This document shows, one piece after another, positions 30,378 through 37,939 of a stretch of DNA of 37,939 bases. Source of the DNA: Actinomycetota bacterium (GTDB taxonomy: Bacteria; Actinomycetota; Acidimicrobiia; Spongiisociales; UBA5794). The notes below the pieces were generated by a model. It was given only the letters and a program-made list of their open reading frames with translations. It was not told the origin of the DNA and did no database searches. The stretch spans positions 1-37,939 of the forward strand of contig JASJYA010000004.1 of the NCBI GenBank assembly GCA_030125685.1, given 5' to 3'. The first letter of the stretch is position 1. Each line of letters starts with the position of its first letter. The position numbers were made by a program, and so were the translations under genes.

Positions 30378-31061
30378 CTAACTTCCGCGAGCGGCCGAGA
30401 TCTCGTCGACTGAGAGCCTGCGGAACACGCGCTTTGACTCTGAGCGGTCGAGGAAGCCTGTCTCCCACCCTGCAATGGGTACCTCGCGATCTTGGGCCTG
30501 CTCGATCACAGTGCACGCAAGATCTATAGCGTCGCCGAGTCCGATATCGGCGGTCACTGACTCTTCGATCTTCTCCGTGATGGCGTCTTCATGCGCGCCG
30601 AGTACAGCCACGCCGTCAGCGTCGCGCAGTGTGCCGTCGAACTGCACGCGGAACAACCTGTCCGCTTCCACATCTTCGCCGACTTCCGCAACCATGATCT
30701 CGACCTCATACGGTTTTATCTCGTGGCTGAATATCTGCCCGAGCGTCTGGCTGTACGCGTTGGCGAGTCCCTTGCCTGTCACGTCGTCCCGTGCGTAAGA
30801 GAACCCTTTCAGGTCAGCATATCGAACCCCGGCGACCCGAAGCGTCTCAAACTCGTTGAATCTTCCGACGCCCGCGAATGCGATGCGGTCGTAGACCTCG
30901 CCGATTTTTCGGAGCGATGGGGACGAGTTCTCACCGATGAGCAGTATTCCCTCCTCGAGCCGCAGAACGACGATTGGGCGCCCGCGACTGACCCCCTTTC
31001 GTGCGAAATCCGCTCGATCCTTGACGAGTTGTTCAGGGGGGACGTAGAAAGGCATCGTCAT
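30378..31061 (-). CDS. prcA: 20S proteasome alpha subunit
   Basis: [72 protein letters not shown]. Confidence 0.96.
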   Translation of the reverse strand: MTMPFYVPPEQLVKDRADFARKGVSRGRPIVVLRLEEGILLIGENSSPSLRKIGEVYDRIAFAGVGRFNEFETLRVAGVRYADLKGFSYARDDVTGKGLANAYSQTLGQIFSHEIKPYEVEIMVAEVGEDVEADRLFRVQFDGTLRDADGVAVLGAHEDAITEKIEESVTADIGLGDAIDLACTVIEQAQDREVPIAGWETGFLDRSESKRVFRRLSVDEISAARGS

Positions 31062-31855
31062 GGTCGACCCTCGAGAACCGTCGCGGCGACTTCGGCCAAC
31101 TCCGAGTCGGAGACTTCATCCACCCCTTCTAGCGTTACCGTCAGGATGTTCGGGTAAATGCCTCGTTTGAGATCGGGGCCTCCCGTGGCTGCGTCCTCCT
31201 CAGAGGCTGCCACGAGCGCTTCGACGGCGATGGAGAGAGCGCGCGCCTTGTCCATATCGGGTTCCCACTCAGATTTGAGGAACGACTTCGCCTCGCTTCC
31301 CCCTGAACCCGTTGTCGCGTAACTCAACTCGTCGTATCTTCCACCGACCACGTCGTACGAGAAGAGGCGCCCGGTTCGTGTCGCCTCGTCGAAGCCACAG
31401 AAGAGCGGGATCACGACAAGTCCCTGGAAAGCGAGAGCGAGGTTTCCTCTGACCATTCTCGCGAGGAAGTTTGCTTTGCCTTCGAGACTCAGCCGTGTTC
31501 CCTCAATCTTTTCGTAATGCTCGAGCTCTGTTTGGAACAACTTGATCAGTTCGACAGCCATCCCAGCCGTCCCGGAGATGGCCACGGCCGAGTACTCGTC
31601 AGAGGGGTAGACCTTGCGTACTCTGCGATGCGCGATCACATTCCCCGCTGTCGCCCTCCGATCGCCCGCCATGAGAACGCCGTCCTGCCACGTGATGGCG
31701 AGGACTGTCGTCGCCTCAGGAATCCCATCCGTCGGCGCGGTTTCGAAGCGCCACTCAGGCGCGAGACCTCTCAGCTTCAGAACCGAGAGGAAGGAGTCAT
31801 GCTCGATAGGTTCGCCGATGCGAAGTGGCCCGATTCCAACGCCCGAAGAATTCAT
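31058..31855 (-). CDS. prcB: 20S proteasome beta subunit (propeptide, catalytic Thr49 predicted)
   Basis: ...[55 protein letters not shown]. Confidence 0.96.
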   Translation of the reverse strand: MNSSGVGIGPLRIGEPIEHDSFLSVLKLRGLAPEWRFETAPTDGIPEATTVLAITWQDGVLMAGDRRATAGNVIAHRRVRKVYPSDEYSAVAISGTAGMAVELIKLFQTELEHYEKIEGTRLSLEGKANFLARMVRGNLALAFQGLVVIPLFCGFDEATRTGRLFSYDVVGGRYDELSYATTGSGGSEAKSFLKSEWEPDMDKARALSIAVEALVAASEEDAATGGPDLKRGIYPNILTVTLEGVDEVSDSELAEVAATVLEGRP

Positions 31856-32037
31856 TCTCCGCCTTTCTGGACATAATTCTTGACGAACTCCTCGGCGTTC
31901 TCCTCAAGCACGGAATCGATCTCATCGAGGAGGTCGTCGATCTTGTCTGCGACTTCCTCACCGCGCGCCGTGGTCACATCCTCTATCACTTCTTCGGACC
32001 GATCAGGTCTCTTCGTTCGTCGTTCTCGCTCTGTCAT
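31852..32037 (-). CDS. pup: Prokaryotic ubiquitin-like protein Pup, C-terminal GGE
   Basis: 61 aa, ...[35 protein letters not shown], between dop and prcB. Confidence 0.97.
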   Translation of the reverse strand: MTERERRTKRPDRSEEVIEDVTTARGEEVADKIDDLLDEIDSVLEENAEEFVKNYVQKGGE

Positions 32038-33514
32038 GTTGCTCTCCGAGGTTCTCGATAAGGGTGGCGGCGTCCGGACTGGCCCCCAACAGGTTCTCGA
32101 CGAGGGAGCGTGTCCCTCGAAGCGGTTCCATCATAGGGACGCGAACGAGGGTCGACGTCCCAACATCGAAGACCAGCGAGTCCCAGTTCGCAGCGGCTAT
32201 CGCGTCGGGGTATCTCCTTAGGCACTCCCCCCTGAACCAGGCGCGGGTCGATGTCGGTGGGGAAGTCGCCGCCTTTGCAACATCCGCGTCGGTGAACAGC
32301 CTCCGCATTCTGCCTCTCGCTACGAGCTTGTGATACAGGCTTCTCGCGGGATCGATGTCGTGGTACTGGAGATCGAGCAGTCGCAGCTTCGAGCTCTTCC
32401 AGGTCAGTCCGTCTCGTCTGCGGTAGGCCTCCATGATCGACAACTTCGCCGCCCAGTCGAGCCGATCGGCGACGGCTTCGTACCCCGCACGGAGATCTTC
32501 GAGAATGCCGCGCCATTCCGAGAGCACCTGTTTGTACACGGGCGGAAGGTCCTGAGAGCCCGCGTAATCCTCAAGCAGGGTGAGAAATCGCCACTGAAGT
32601 TCGAGGGCTGTCGCGCTCGTGCCGTCATGGAGAGCGATTGACGACCTCCCCTCCAGGTCGCGAGACACGGTCGTGACCGCCTCGACCGGCTGAGCCAGAC
32701 TCATTGGCTCGCCGAGGGCGCCGTCATCGAGCGCGAGCAACATCAGCGACGCCGAACCGAGTTTTACGAAAGTCTGCACCTCTGACATCGTGGCGTCGCC
32801 GATGATGACGTGGAGACGTCGATACTTACTCGGGTCAGCGTGAGGTTCGTCCCGCGTGTTGATGATGGGGCGCTTCAGGGTCGTTTCGAGCCCGACCTCC
32901 TCCTCGAAAAAGTCCGCCCGTTGGCTGATCTGGTAATCGACGTGTGGACGACCGTGTTCAGCGCCGACCTTCCCAGAACCTGTGACGATCTGCCTCGACA
33001 CGAGGAAGGGGGTCATGTGATGGACGATGGCGCCGAACGAGACAGAACGGGGAACGAGATAATTCTCGTGCGCACCGTACGAGTTTCCCTTCCCGTCGGA
33101 GTTGTTCTTGTGCAACAGCAGTCGCTTGCCTGTGTCGAGACCGGCGTTCACCCGCGTCGCCGCCCGATGCATAATGAGTTCTCCAGCTTTGTCGTACAGC
33201 GTTGCTTCGAGCGGATCGGCGCATTCAGGGGTCGAGAACTCGGGGTGAGCGTGGTCGACGTAGAGGCGCGCCCCGTTGTGCAACACTGCGTTGACGAGTC
33301 CAGAATCCGTCTCATCAATGGGCGGCTCGTCGAGCGAGAAACCTCGTGCATCCCTCCCAGGAGACTCGTTGTCGTAGGACCATCTGACGCGGTCTGCCCC
33401 GGCTTCATGCGCGTTGACCACGGCCGCGGAAGCCGTCACCGGGTTGAACGTCGGGTCGTGCGTAACGGTGATCCCGTACTCGACCTCCGTGCCGATCACC
33501 TGGGGCTCAGGCAT
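32003..33514 (-). CDS. dop: Pup deamidase/depupylase Dop
   Basis: [67 protein letters not shown]. Confidence 0.96.
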   Translation of the reverse strand: MPEPQVIGTEVEYGITVTHDPTFNPVTASAAVVNAHEAGADRVRWSYDNESPGRDARGFSLDEPPIDETDSGLVNAVLHNGARLYVDHAHPEFSTPECADPLEATLYDKAGELIMHRAATRVNAGLDTGKRLLLHKNNSDGKGNSYGAHENYLVPRSVSFGAIVHHMTPFLVSRQIVTGSGKVGAEHGRPHVDYQISQRADFFEEEVGLETTLKRPIINTRDEPHADPSKYRRLHVIIGDATMSEVQTFVKLGSASLMLLALDDGALGEPMSLAQPVEAVTTVSRDLEGRSSIALHDGTSATALELQWRFLTLLEDYAGSQDLPPVYKQVLSEWRGILEDLRAGYEAVADRLDWAAKLSIMEAYRRRDGLTWKSSKLRLLDLQYHDIDPARSLYHKLVARGRMRRLFTDADVAKAATSPPTSTRAWFRGECLRRYPDAIAAANWDSLVFDVGTSTLVRVPMMEPLRGTRSLVENLLGASPDAATLIENLGEQHDRARTTNEET

Positions 33515-33516
33515 GA

Positions 33517-35229
33517 TCAGAGATACTGGCCGGGTGACACGGCCTCGATCGCCCGCTGGTCACCTTCGCCGTCAATGAGGGTTCGGACGTACACGATCCG
33601 TTCACCCTTCTTGCCCGATATTCGAGCCCAGTCATCCGGATTCGTGGTGTTTGGAAGATCTTCGTGCTCGCGGAACTCTTGTTGCACGGCGTTGAGCAAG
33701 TCCGCTGTTCGGAGTCCTCGGGCGCCTCCGGCGATCTCGCGCTTGATGGCGTCCTTCTTTGCCCTCCGAACGATGTTCTCGATCATTGCGCCTGACGCGA
33801 AATCCTTGAAGTAGAGCTCCTCCCTGTCTCCATTGGCGTAGGTCACCTCGAGAAACCGGTTCTCAGAGTCCTCTGAGTACATTGATTTCGCTGCTGCATC
33901 GATCGCCTGGACAAGGAAGGATTCGATCGAGCCGAAGGAGGACACCTCTTCCTTGTCGTAAGGAAGATCCGGCTTGAGATAGATGCCGAAGATTGTTCTC
34001 GCGGCTTCCTCGTTCGGTCGTTCGATCTTGATCTTGATGTCGAGGCGGCCTGGTCTCAGAATCGCAGGATCGATCAAATCCTCTCGATTCGAAGCGCCGA
34101 TGACGATCACGTTCTTGAGAGATTCCACGCCGTCGAGTTCACTCAGGAGCTGCGGCACGATTGTCGACTCCACGTCGGATGAAATGCCTGTACCGCGCGT
34201 TCGGAAGAGTGAGTCCATCTCGTCAAAGAAGACAATAACGGGCACACCCTCGTCGGACTTCTCCTTGGCGCGTTGGAAGATGAGACGTATCTGGCGCTCG
34301 GTCTCTCCGACGTATTTATTGAGAAGTTCAGGGCCTTTGATGTTGAGGAAGTACGACCTCGTGTCGCTCGACCCGGTTCTCTCCGCAACAGCGCGAGCTA
34401 GGGAGTTGGCCACAGCCTTGGCGATGAGCGTCTTCCCACACCCTGGAGGACCGTACAGCAGCACTCCCTTCGGTGCTTCCAGGTTGTAGGCGGCAAAATG
34501 CTCCCTGTGAACGTACGGGAGCTCAACAGCATCCTGAATAGTCTCGATTTGAGATGTGAGACCACCGATGTCGGAGTACGTGATGTCTGGCACTTCCTCG
34601 AGGATGAGTTCTTCCACCTCGGGCCGCTCAAGCCTCTCGAGAGCGATTCCAGCCTTGGTGTCGAGCCTGACAAGATCCCCCGCGCGAAGATACTCCCCGA
34701 GTATTGGAGCGCCTCGCGTCACGACGCGTTCCTCGTCCCCTCTCGCGAGGACAACGAGCCGATCGTCGTCGAGGAGCTTCTTGATCGTTACGACCTCACC
34801 GGTGGACTCGAACGTGCGCACATCCACGACGCTGAACGCCTCGTTCAGGATGACTTCCTGGCCGCTCACGAGCTCCTTGATCTCAACCGTCGGCTCGACG
34901 GCGACCCTGAGCTTTCGACCGGACGCGAGCACATCGACCGTGCCGTCAGTGTTTACGCCGATCACGGTTCCGAACGGGTTCGGAGGCGCCGTGAGCTTCT
35001 CGACCTCATCGCGCAACAACGCGAGCTGCTCTCTGGTCTCCGTGAGTACTGTCGCCAGTTTCGCATTCTGGCTCGTGGTCTGGCTCAGCTCAGCCCGAAC
35101 CTCGAGGAGACGTTCTTCGAGAAGTCGGACGCGTCGTGGCGCGTCCTGAAGCCGCCGTCGCAGCACGGCGATCTCCTCTTCCAACATCTGCAGCGATTGG
35201 GAATTCGCTGACGCTTCATACTCTGACAT
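33517..35229 (-). CDS. mpa: Proteasome-associated ATPase (Mpa/ARC)
   Basis: N-terminal coiled coil, GVLLYGPPGCGKTLIAKAVANSLA, VIVFFDEMDSLFRTRG, GASNREDLIDPAILRPGRLD, C-terminal GQYL. Start MSEYEAS preceded by GAGGAGGTCGAG. Confidence 0.96.
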   Translation of the reverse strand: MSEYEASANSQSLQMLEEEIAVLRRRLQDAPRRVRLLEERLLEVRAELSQTTSQNAKLATVLTETREQLALLRDEVEKLTAPPNPFGTVIGVNTDGTVDVLASGRKLRVAVEPTVEIKELVSGQEVILNEAFSVVDVRTFESTGEVVTIKKLLDDDRLVVLARGDEERVVTRGAPILGEYLRAGDLVRLDTKAGIALERLERPEVEELILEEVPDITYSDIGGLTSQIETIQDAVELPYVHREHFAAYNLEAPKGVLLYGPPGCGKTLIAKAVANSLARAVAERTGSSDTRSYFLNIKGPELLNKYVGETERQIRLIFQRAKEKSDEGVPVIVFFDEMDSLFRTRGTGISSDVESTIVPQLLSELDGVESLKNVIVIGASNREDLIDPAILRPGRLDIKIKIERPNEEAARTIFGIYLKPDLPYDKEEVSSFGSIESFLVQAIDAAAKSMYSEDSENRFLEVTYANGDREELYFKDFASGAMIENIVRRAKKDAIKREIAGGARGLRTADLLNAVQQEFREHEDLPNTTNPDDWARISGKKGERIVYVRTLIDGEGDQRAIEAVSPGQYL

Positions 35230-35265
35230 CTCGACCTCCTCGCAGAGTCGATCGTGCAATGTTCT

Positions 35266-35299
35266 CTATAATCGAGTGTAGGGGGAGGTTCTGTCAATA
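35266..35299. promoter_or_regulatory. Candidate divergent promoter region for mpa (-) and ferredoxin (+)
   Basis: Minus strand TTGACA (35297..35292) - 18 bp - GATTAT (35273..35268). The same AT-rich block reads TATAAT (35267-35272) on the plus strand. Confidence 0.45.
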
Positions 35300-35377
35300 T
35301 CAGACGTTCGCGGGCTAGATTCCCACGCGGCGTCGCGCTTGAGCGCACCCCAACGAATCCGCTACGGAGGAATCAAG

Positions 35378-35623
35378 ATGAAGGTCTGGATAGATCAGGA
35401 TCTTTGTACCGGTGACGGTCTATGCGAGGAGATCGCACCGGATGTGTTCGTCATGCTCGACGACGGCCTCGCATACGTAAAGGAAGATGACAAGATCTTC
35501 GCCGACTCTGAGGGAAACCCCGAAGGAGAAAAGGGCATGGCGGGCTTCGCTGACGATCAGATGGAACTGGTTGTCGAGTCCGCTGAAGAGTGCCCCGGCG
35601 AGTGCATCTACATCGAGCCTTGA
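35378..35623 (+). CDS. Ferredoxin (single-cluster, 3Fe-4S/4Fe-4S type)
   Basis: MKVWIDQDLCTGDGLCEEIAPDVF...AEECPGECIYIEP. RBS GGAGGAATCAAG. Confidence 0.9.
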   Translation: MKVWIDQDLCTGDGLCEEIAPDVFVMLDDGLAYVKEDDKIFADSEGNPEGEKGMAGFADDQMELVVESAEECPGECIYIEP

Positions 35624-35629
35624 GAATCC

Positions 35630-35653
35630 CCGTTTACCGTCAACGGTCAACGG
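35630..35653. repeat. Inverted repeat between convergent ferredoxin and trmI, overlapping the trmI stop
   Basis: CCGTTTACCGT-CA-ACGGTCAACGG (one mismatch). Confidence 0.7.
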
Positions 35654-36450
35654 TTCACAGCCGGTAGGCGCTTTCGGCTGACGGTCAGAAATCCGGTGTG
35701 ACCAACCATACGATGGTCCGGGCGAACGCTTCGCCCATCGACAGTCCAGGTCCGGAGCATGATCTCGAAGGTCTCGGATCCGGTGAACGCCCGGGTAACA
35801 CTCATCGCCTCACGAACGGTCTGGACCTGTGGCACCGTCGGCAGGTAGCAGGCGAACCCACCCCCACCCGGTAGAACATCAGCGGCGATCGGTACCGAGT
35901 GCCACGGTTCAGGGATATCGAGCACAATACGATCGGGATGGATCTCGGTGAGCACGTCCTCGACCTCACCGACACGCAGATCAACATTCGCAGGCACAGT
36001 TCCGGCAAAGGACTCTATGAGGCGCCTGGCGTGCGTAGCGTGGTCTGCGCGTCTCTCGACGCTCACAACCTTCCCAGACGCGCCTACGGCCCGGGACAAG
36101 GCCAGTGTCAACGCTCCTGAGCCTGTCCCGGCTTCGACGACCACACTCCCAGGGGAGATATCGGCCCACGTTATCAGCGCTCCAGCGTCCTTCGGATACA
36201 TGACAGCCGCCCCTCGCTTCATGCGGAGCACGTGGTCTACGAGGCGAGGTCGCAGCGCCACAAGGGCCGCGCCTTTGGATGAGTGGAGAGTCGAGCCCTC
36301 GGGGCTGCCGATTATGTCAGAGTGCGGTAGTGATCCCTTGTCGAAGTGAAAGCTCGCAGATTCGTCGAGAGAGATGAGGAACTCTCTCCCCTTGACATCC
36401 GAGAGCAGGCAGGCCTCGCCGTGCGTGAACGGCTCTCCTGTGCGAGTCAT
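35647..36450 (-). CDS. trmI: tRNA (adenine-58-N1)-methyltransferase TrmI
   Basis: SPGSVVVEAGTGSGALTLALSRAVGASGKVVSVERRADHATHARRLIE; VLDIPEPWH. Start MTRTGEPFTHGE overlaps the upstream mini-ORF stop. Confidence 0.93.
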   Translation of the reverse strand: MTRTGEPFTHGEACLLSDVKGREFLISLDESASFHFDKGSLPHSDIIGSPEGSTLHSSKGAALVALRPRLVDHVLRMKRGAAVMYPKDAGALITWADISPGSVVVEAGTGSGALTLALSRAVGASGKVVSVERRADHATHARRLIESFAGTVPANVDLRVGEVEDVLTEIHPDRIVLDIPEPWHSVPIAADVLPGGGGFACYLPTVPQVQTVREAMSVTRAFTGSETFEIMLRTWTVDGRSVRPDHRMVGHTGFLTVSRKRLPAVNR

Positions 36451-36542
36451 CCCAGCGTCGGGAGCAACGCAGCCATGAAAGTCAACACCATCATGGCTAC
36501 GACCGACCAGACGACGACGCGAACCCACTTTTTGTTTCCCAT
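36447..36542 (-). CDS. 31-aa single-TM miniprotein (Prli42-like appearance)
   Basis: Translated by hand: MGNKKWVRVVVWSVVAMMVLTFMAALLPTLG*. TGA overlaps the trmI ATG (ATGA). Absent from the ORF track. Confidence 0.7.
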   Translation of the reverse strand: MGNKKWVRVVVWSVVAMMVLTFMAALLPTLG

Positions 36543-36545
36543 CGC

Positions 36546-36818
36546 CTACCCCCGCAAGGATCCGTCGTGAATCATGCTGTCTCCTCGGTACACCCTGATC
36601 CGGACGTTGGCGCCCGGGTCAAGTGCGCCGCGGTACAGGATCCTCCGATGACCGCGCCGCCCAAGCATCAGCCCGGCTCCAACGAGTCCGAAGCCAATGA
36701 TCGTTCGGACAGTCGACCCTTGACTGCCCGAAGTCGCGGTTGCCCATCCGACGCGAGTGAGCGGATGGAAACGGCGCCACCACCAACTACGTGCGAGATA
36801 GCCGGCCCGTGCAGTCAC
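36546..36818 (-). CDS. Small membrane-associated protein (90 aa), unknown
   Basis: One TM segment (TIIGFGLVGAGLMLG); ATGA overlap with the upstream ORF. Confidence 0.65.
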   Translation of the reverse strand: MTARAGYLARSWWWRRFHPLTRVGWATATSGSQGSTVRTIIGFGLVGAGLMLGRRGHRRILYRGALDPGANVRIRVYRGDSMIHDGSLRG

Positions 36819-37009
36819 AGCGTGTATACCTCAACTCGAATCTTGCCGCGCCTGGAGCGCCAGACTGCGAGCACAACCAGGCCGATCAGGACGGCGCCGA
36901 CCACCGCGCCGAGCGCCAGAATGTTCGACCTCGCTTCTTCCTCGACATCCGTGACGACGCCCTCGATCTCCCTGAGCTTCGCCTCGAGATCGGCCTTATG
37001 CACTGTCAC
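36815..37009 (-). CDS. Small single-TM protein (64 aa)
   Basis: Coiled-coil-like N-terminus, TM ILALGAVVGAVLIGLVVLAVW, basic tail; ATGA overlaps on both sides. Confidence 0.65.
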   Translation of the reverse strand: MTVHKADLEAKLREIEGVVTDVEEEARSNILALGAVVGAVLIGLVVLAVWRSRRGKIRVEVYTL

Positions 37010-37350
37010 GATGGATCTCCGATGTCGTGGTTCCGGGGCGCAACGTCGTGAACCCCGCGGTCAGGGACCACTTTGACCAACAGAGCGACGAATCCAGCGA
37101 GCACGAGAGCGAACAGGAAGTAACCGAGTGATTCCCAGTAGGCGCCGGTCGGCAGCACACCGATCAGAGCTCGAAGACCTGCCACGGAGAGAAGAATGAG
37201 AGCAGCAGACCACAGAGCTGCGGCCGCGAGGGAGTAACCGGCGAAGTGTCCGAGCTTCTTTGCGGGCTCGACCGTCTCCTGGAGGAGGTACTCCTTTGCG
37301 AGGTCTACAAACTCGGTCGCGAGCTTTGGTATGTCCTGATATTGAGCCAT
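37006..37350 (-). CDS. Actinobacterial holin-X / phage_holin_3_6-like membrane protein
   Basis: MAQYQDIPKLATEFVDLAKEYLLQETVEPAKKLGHFAGYSLAAAALWSAALILLSVAGLRAL..., two TM segments. Confidence 0.7.
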   Translation of the reverse strand: MAQYQDIPKLATEFVDLAKEYLLQETVEPAKKLGHFAGYSLAAAALWSAALILLSVAGLRALIGVLPTGAYWESLGYFLFALVLAGFVALLVKVVPDRGVHDVAPRNHDIGDPS

Positions 37351-37412
37351 GATCTCCACAGTGGATAGGTTGACGATAATCGCATGCGTAGGCTGTCACG
37401 AATCTGTGCGCA

Positions 37413-37939
37413 ATGGCGACCGTACGACTACGATACCCTCCCGCGGAGACGATCGATTCGGTGGGGGCCCAGTCAGAGCAGAACAGGCTGCGGGCGAAAC
37501 GCAACATCTCCCCGTTAGTTGGGGGACAGGCGGTTTCGCTCTTCGGCGACTATGTCGCGTTCTTCGCCCTCTCATACTTCGTGCTCTCCCTCACGGGAAA
37601 CCCGATCGACCTGGGGTTCACCGCTGCGGCAGATACGGCGCCGATGCTTCTGTTCGGCCTCGCGGCGGGCGTCTTTCTTGATCGCAGACGAAGACTCGGC
37701 TTGACACTTGTCGGCGCCGAGTTGGTGCGTGCCGCGGCATTCATTTTCATCGCCATCGGAGCATTCCAAGGCTGGGCGACTCCACAAATGGTCTTCCTCA
37801 TTGCCTTTGTCATCGGCTCAGTGGCCGTCGTGTTCGATTCGGGGCTTCAGACGTACAGGACGAGATCGTTGCTGGACGAAGATCTCGTGAGGGTCAACGC
37901 CCATATAAGCCTCGCTCGCACGCTGACTCTGAGTGTCGG
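37413..37939 (+). CDS. MFS transporter, N-terminal part (runs off window)
   Basis: Open frame to window end: ...ISPLVGGQAVSLFGDYVAFFALSYFVLSLTGNPIDLGFTAAADTAPMLLFGLAAGVFLDRRRRLGLTLVGAELVRAAAF. Not in the track because there is no stop. Confidence 0.8.
   Translation, partial: MATVRLRYPPAETIDSVGAQSEQNRLRAKRNISPLVGGQAVSLFGDYVAFFALSYFVLSLTGNPIDLGFTAAADTAPMLLFGLAAGVFLDRRRRLGLTLVGAELVRAAAFIFIAIGAFQGWATPQMVFLIAFVIGSVAVVFDSGLQTYRTRSLLDEDLVRVNAHISLARTLTLSV

Noticed and set aside
28951-35259. Pup-proteasome locus as a novel system
   Set aside because: Well described in Actinobacteria; gene content and order are canonical. Only details (GGE end, overlap, spacer hairpin) are noted as findings.
37006-37350. 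Holin-like gene as evidence of prophage
   Set aside because: Actinobacterial holin-X-type proteins are commonly chromosomal; no other phage genes nearby.
37355-37388. Palindromes TCCACAGTGGA and CGCATGCG between holin-like gene and MFS gene as operator sites
   Set aside because: Short palindromes likely by chance; no matching regulator or spaced promoter could be supported.

Overview
The window looks like a chromosomal core region of a high-GC actinobacterium, possibly a deep-branching or Acidimicrobiia-like lineage; this placement is inference. Most genes are on the minus strand. Two conserved actinobacterial blocks are joined. Block A (~1-17.9 kb) holds tRNA-Pro(GGG), an acyl-CoA carboxylase beta subunit, der, a DUF512 radical-SAM protein, ispH (+), cmk, aroA, rluB, scpB, scpA, an HD-domain protein, a DksA/TraR zinc finger, xerD, a NUDIX hydrolase, pyrG, recN, nadK, tlyA, a small acidic ORF and a HAD phosphatase. 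From memory this resembles M. tuberculosis Rv1692-Rv1713. Block B (~22.9-36.5 kb) is a compact Pup-proteasome locus: mpa/arc, dop, pup, prcB, prcA, pafA, pafB, pafC, a zinc-ribbon ORF, tatA/B, tatC and helY, plus a ferredoxin and trmI. This resembles Rv2092c-Rv2118c. Between the blocks lie DUF1015, M20 peptidase, GNAT, polyprenol-P-mannose synthase, DUF4193 and diacylglycerol kinase genes. I found no defence island, prophage, CRISPR array or IS element. The points most worth a second look are: (1) three conserved genes (rluB, HD, tlyA) whose true N-termini need non-ATG/GTG/TTG starts abutting or overlapping the upstream stop codon; (2) an unlisted 31-aa membrane miniprotein (Prli42-like in appearance) translationally coupled to trmI, next to a chain of small membrane-protein genes; (3) short degenerate repeats filling several intergenic gaps and running into stop codons; (4) an intrinsic terminator containing the pafC stop codon; (5) Pup encoded with a C-terminal Glu and a 35-bp dop/pup overlap.
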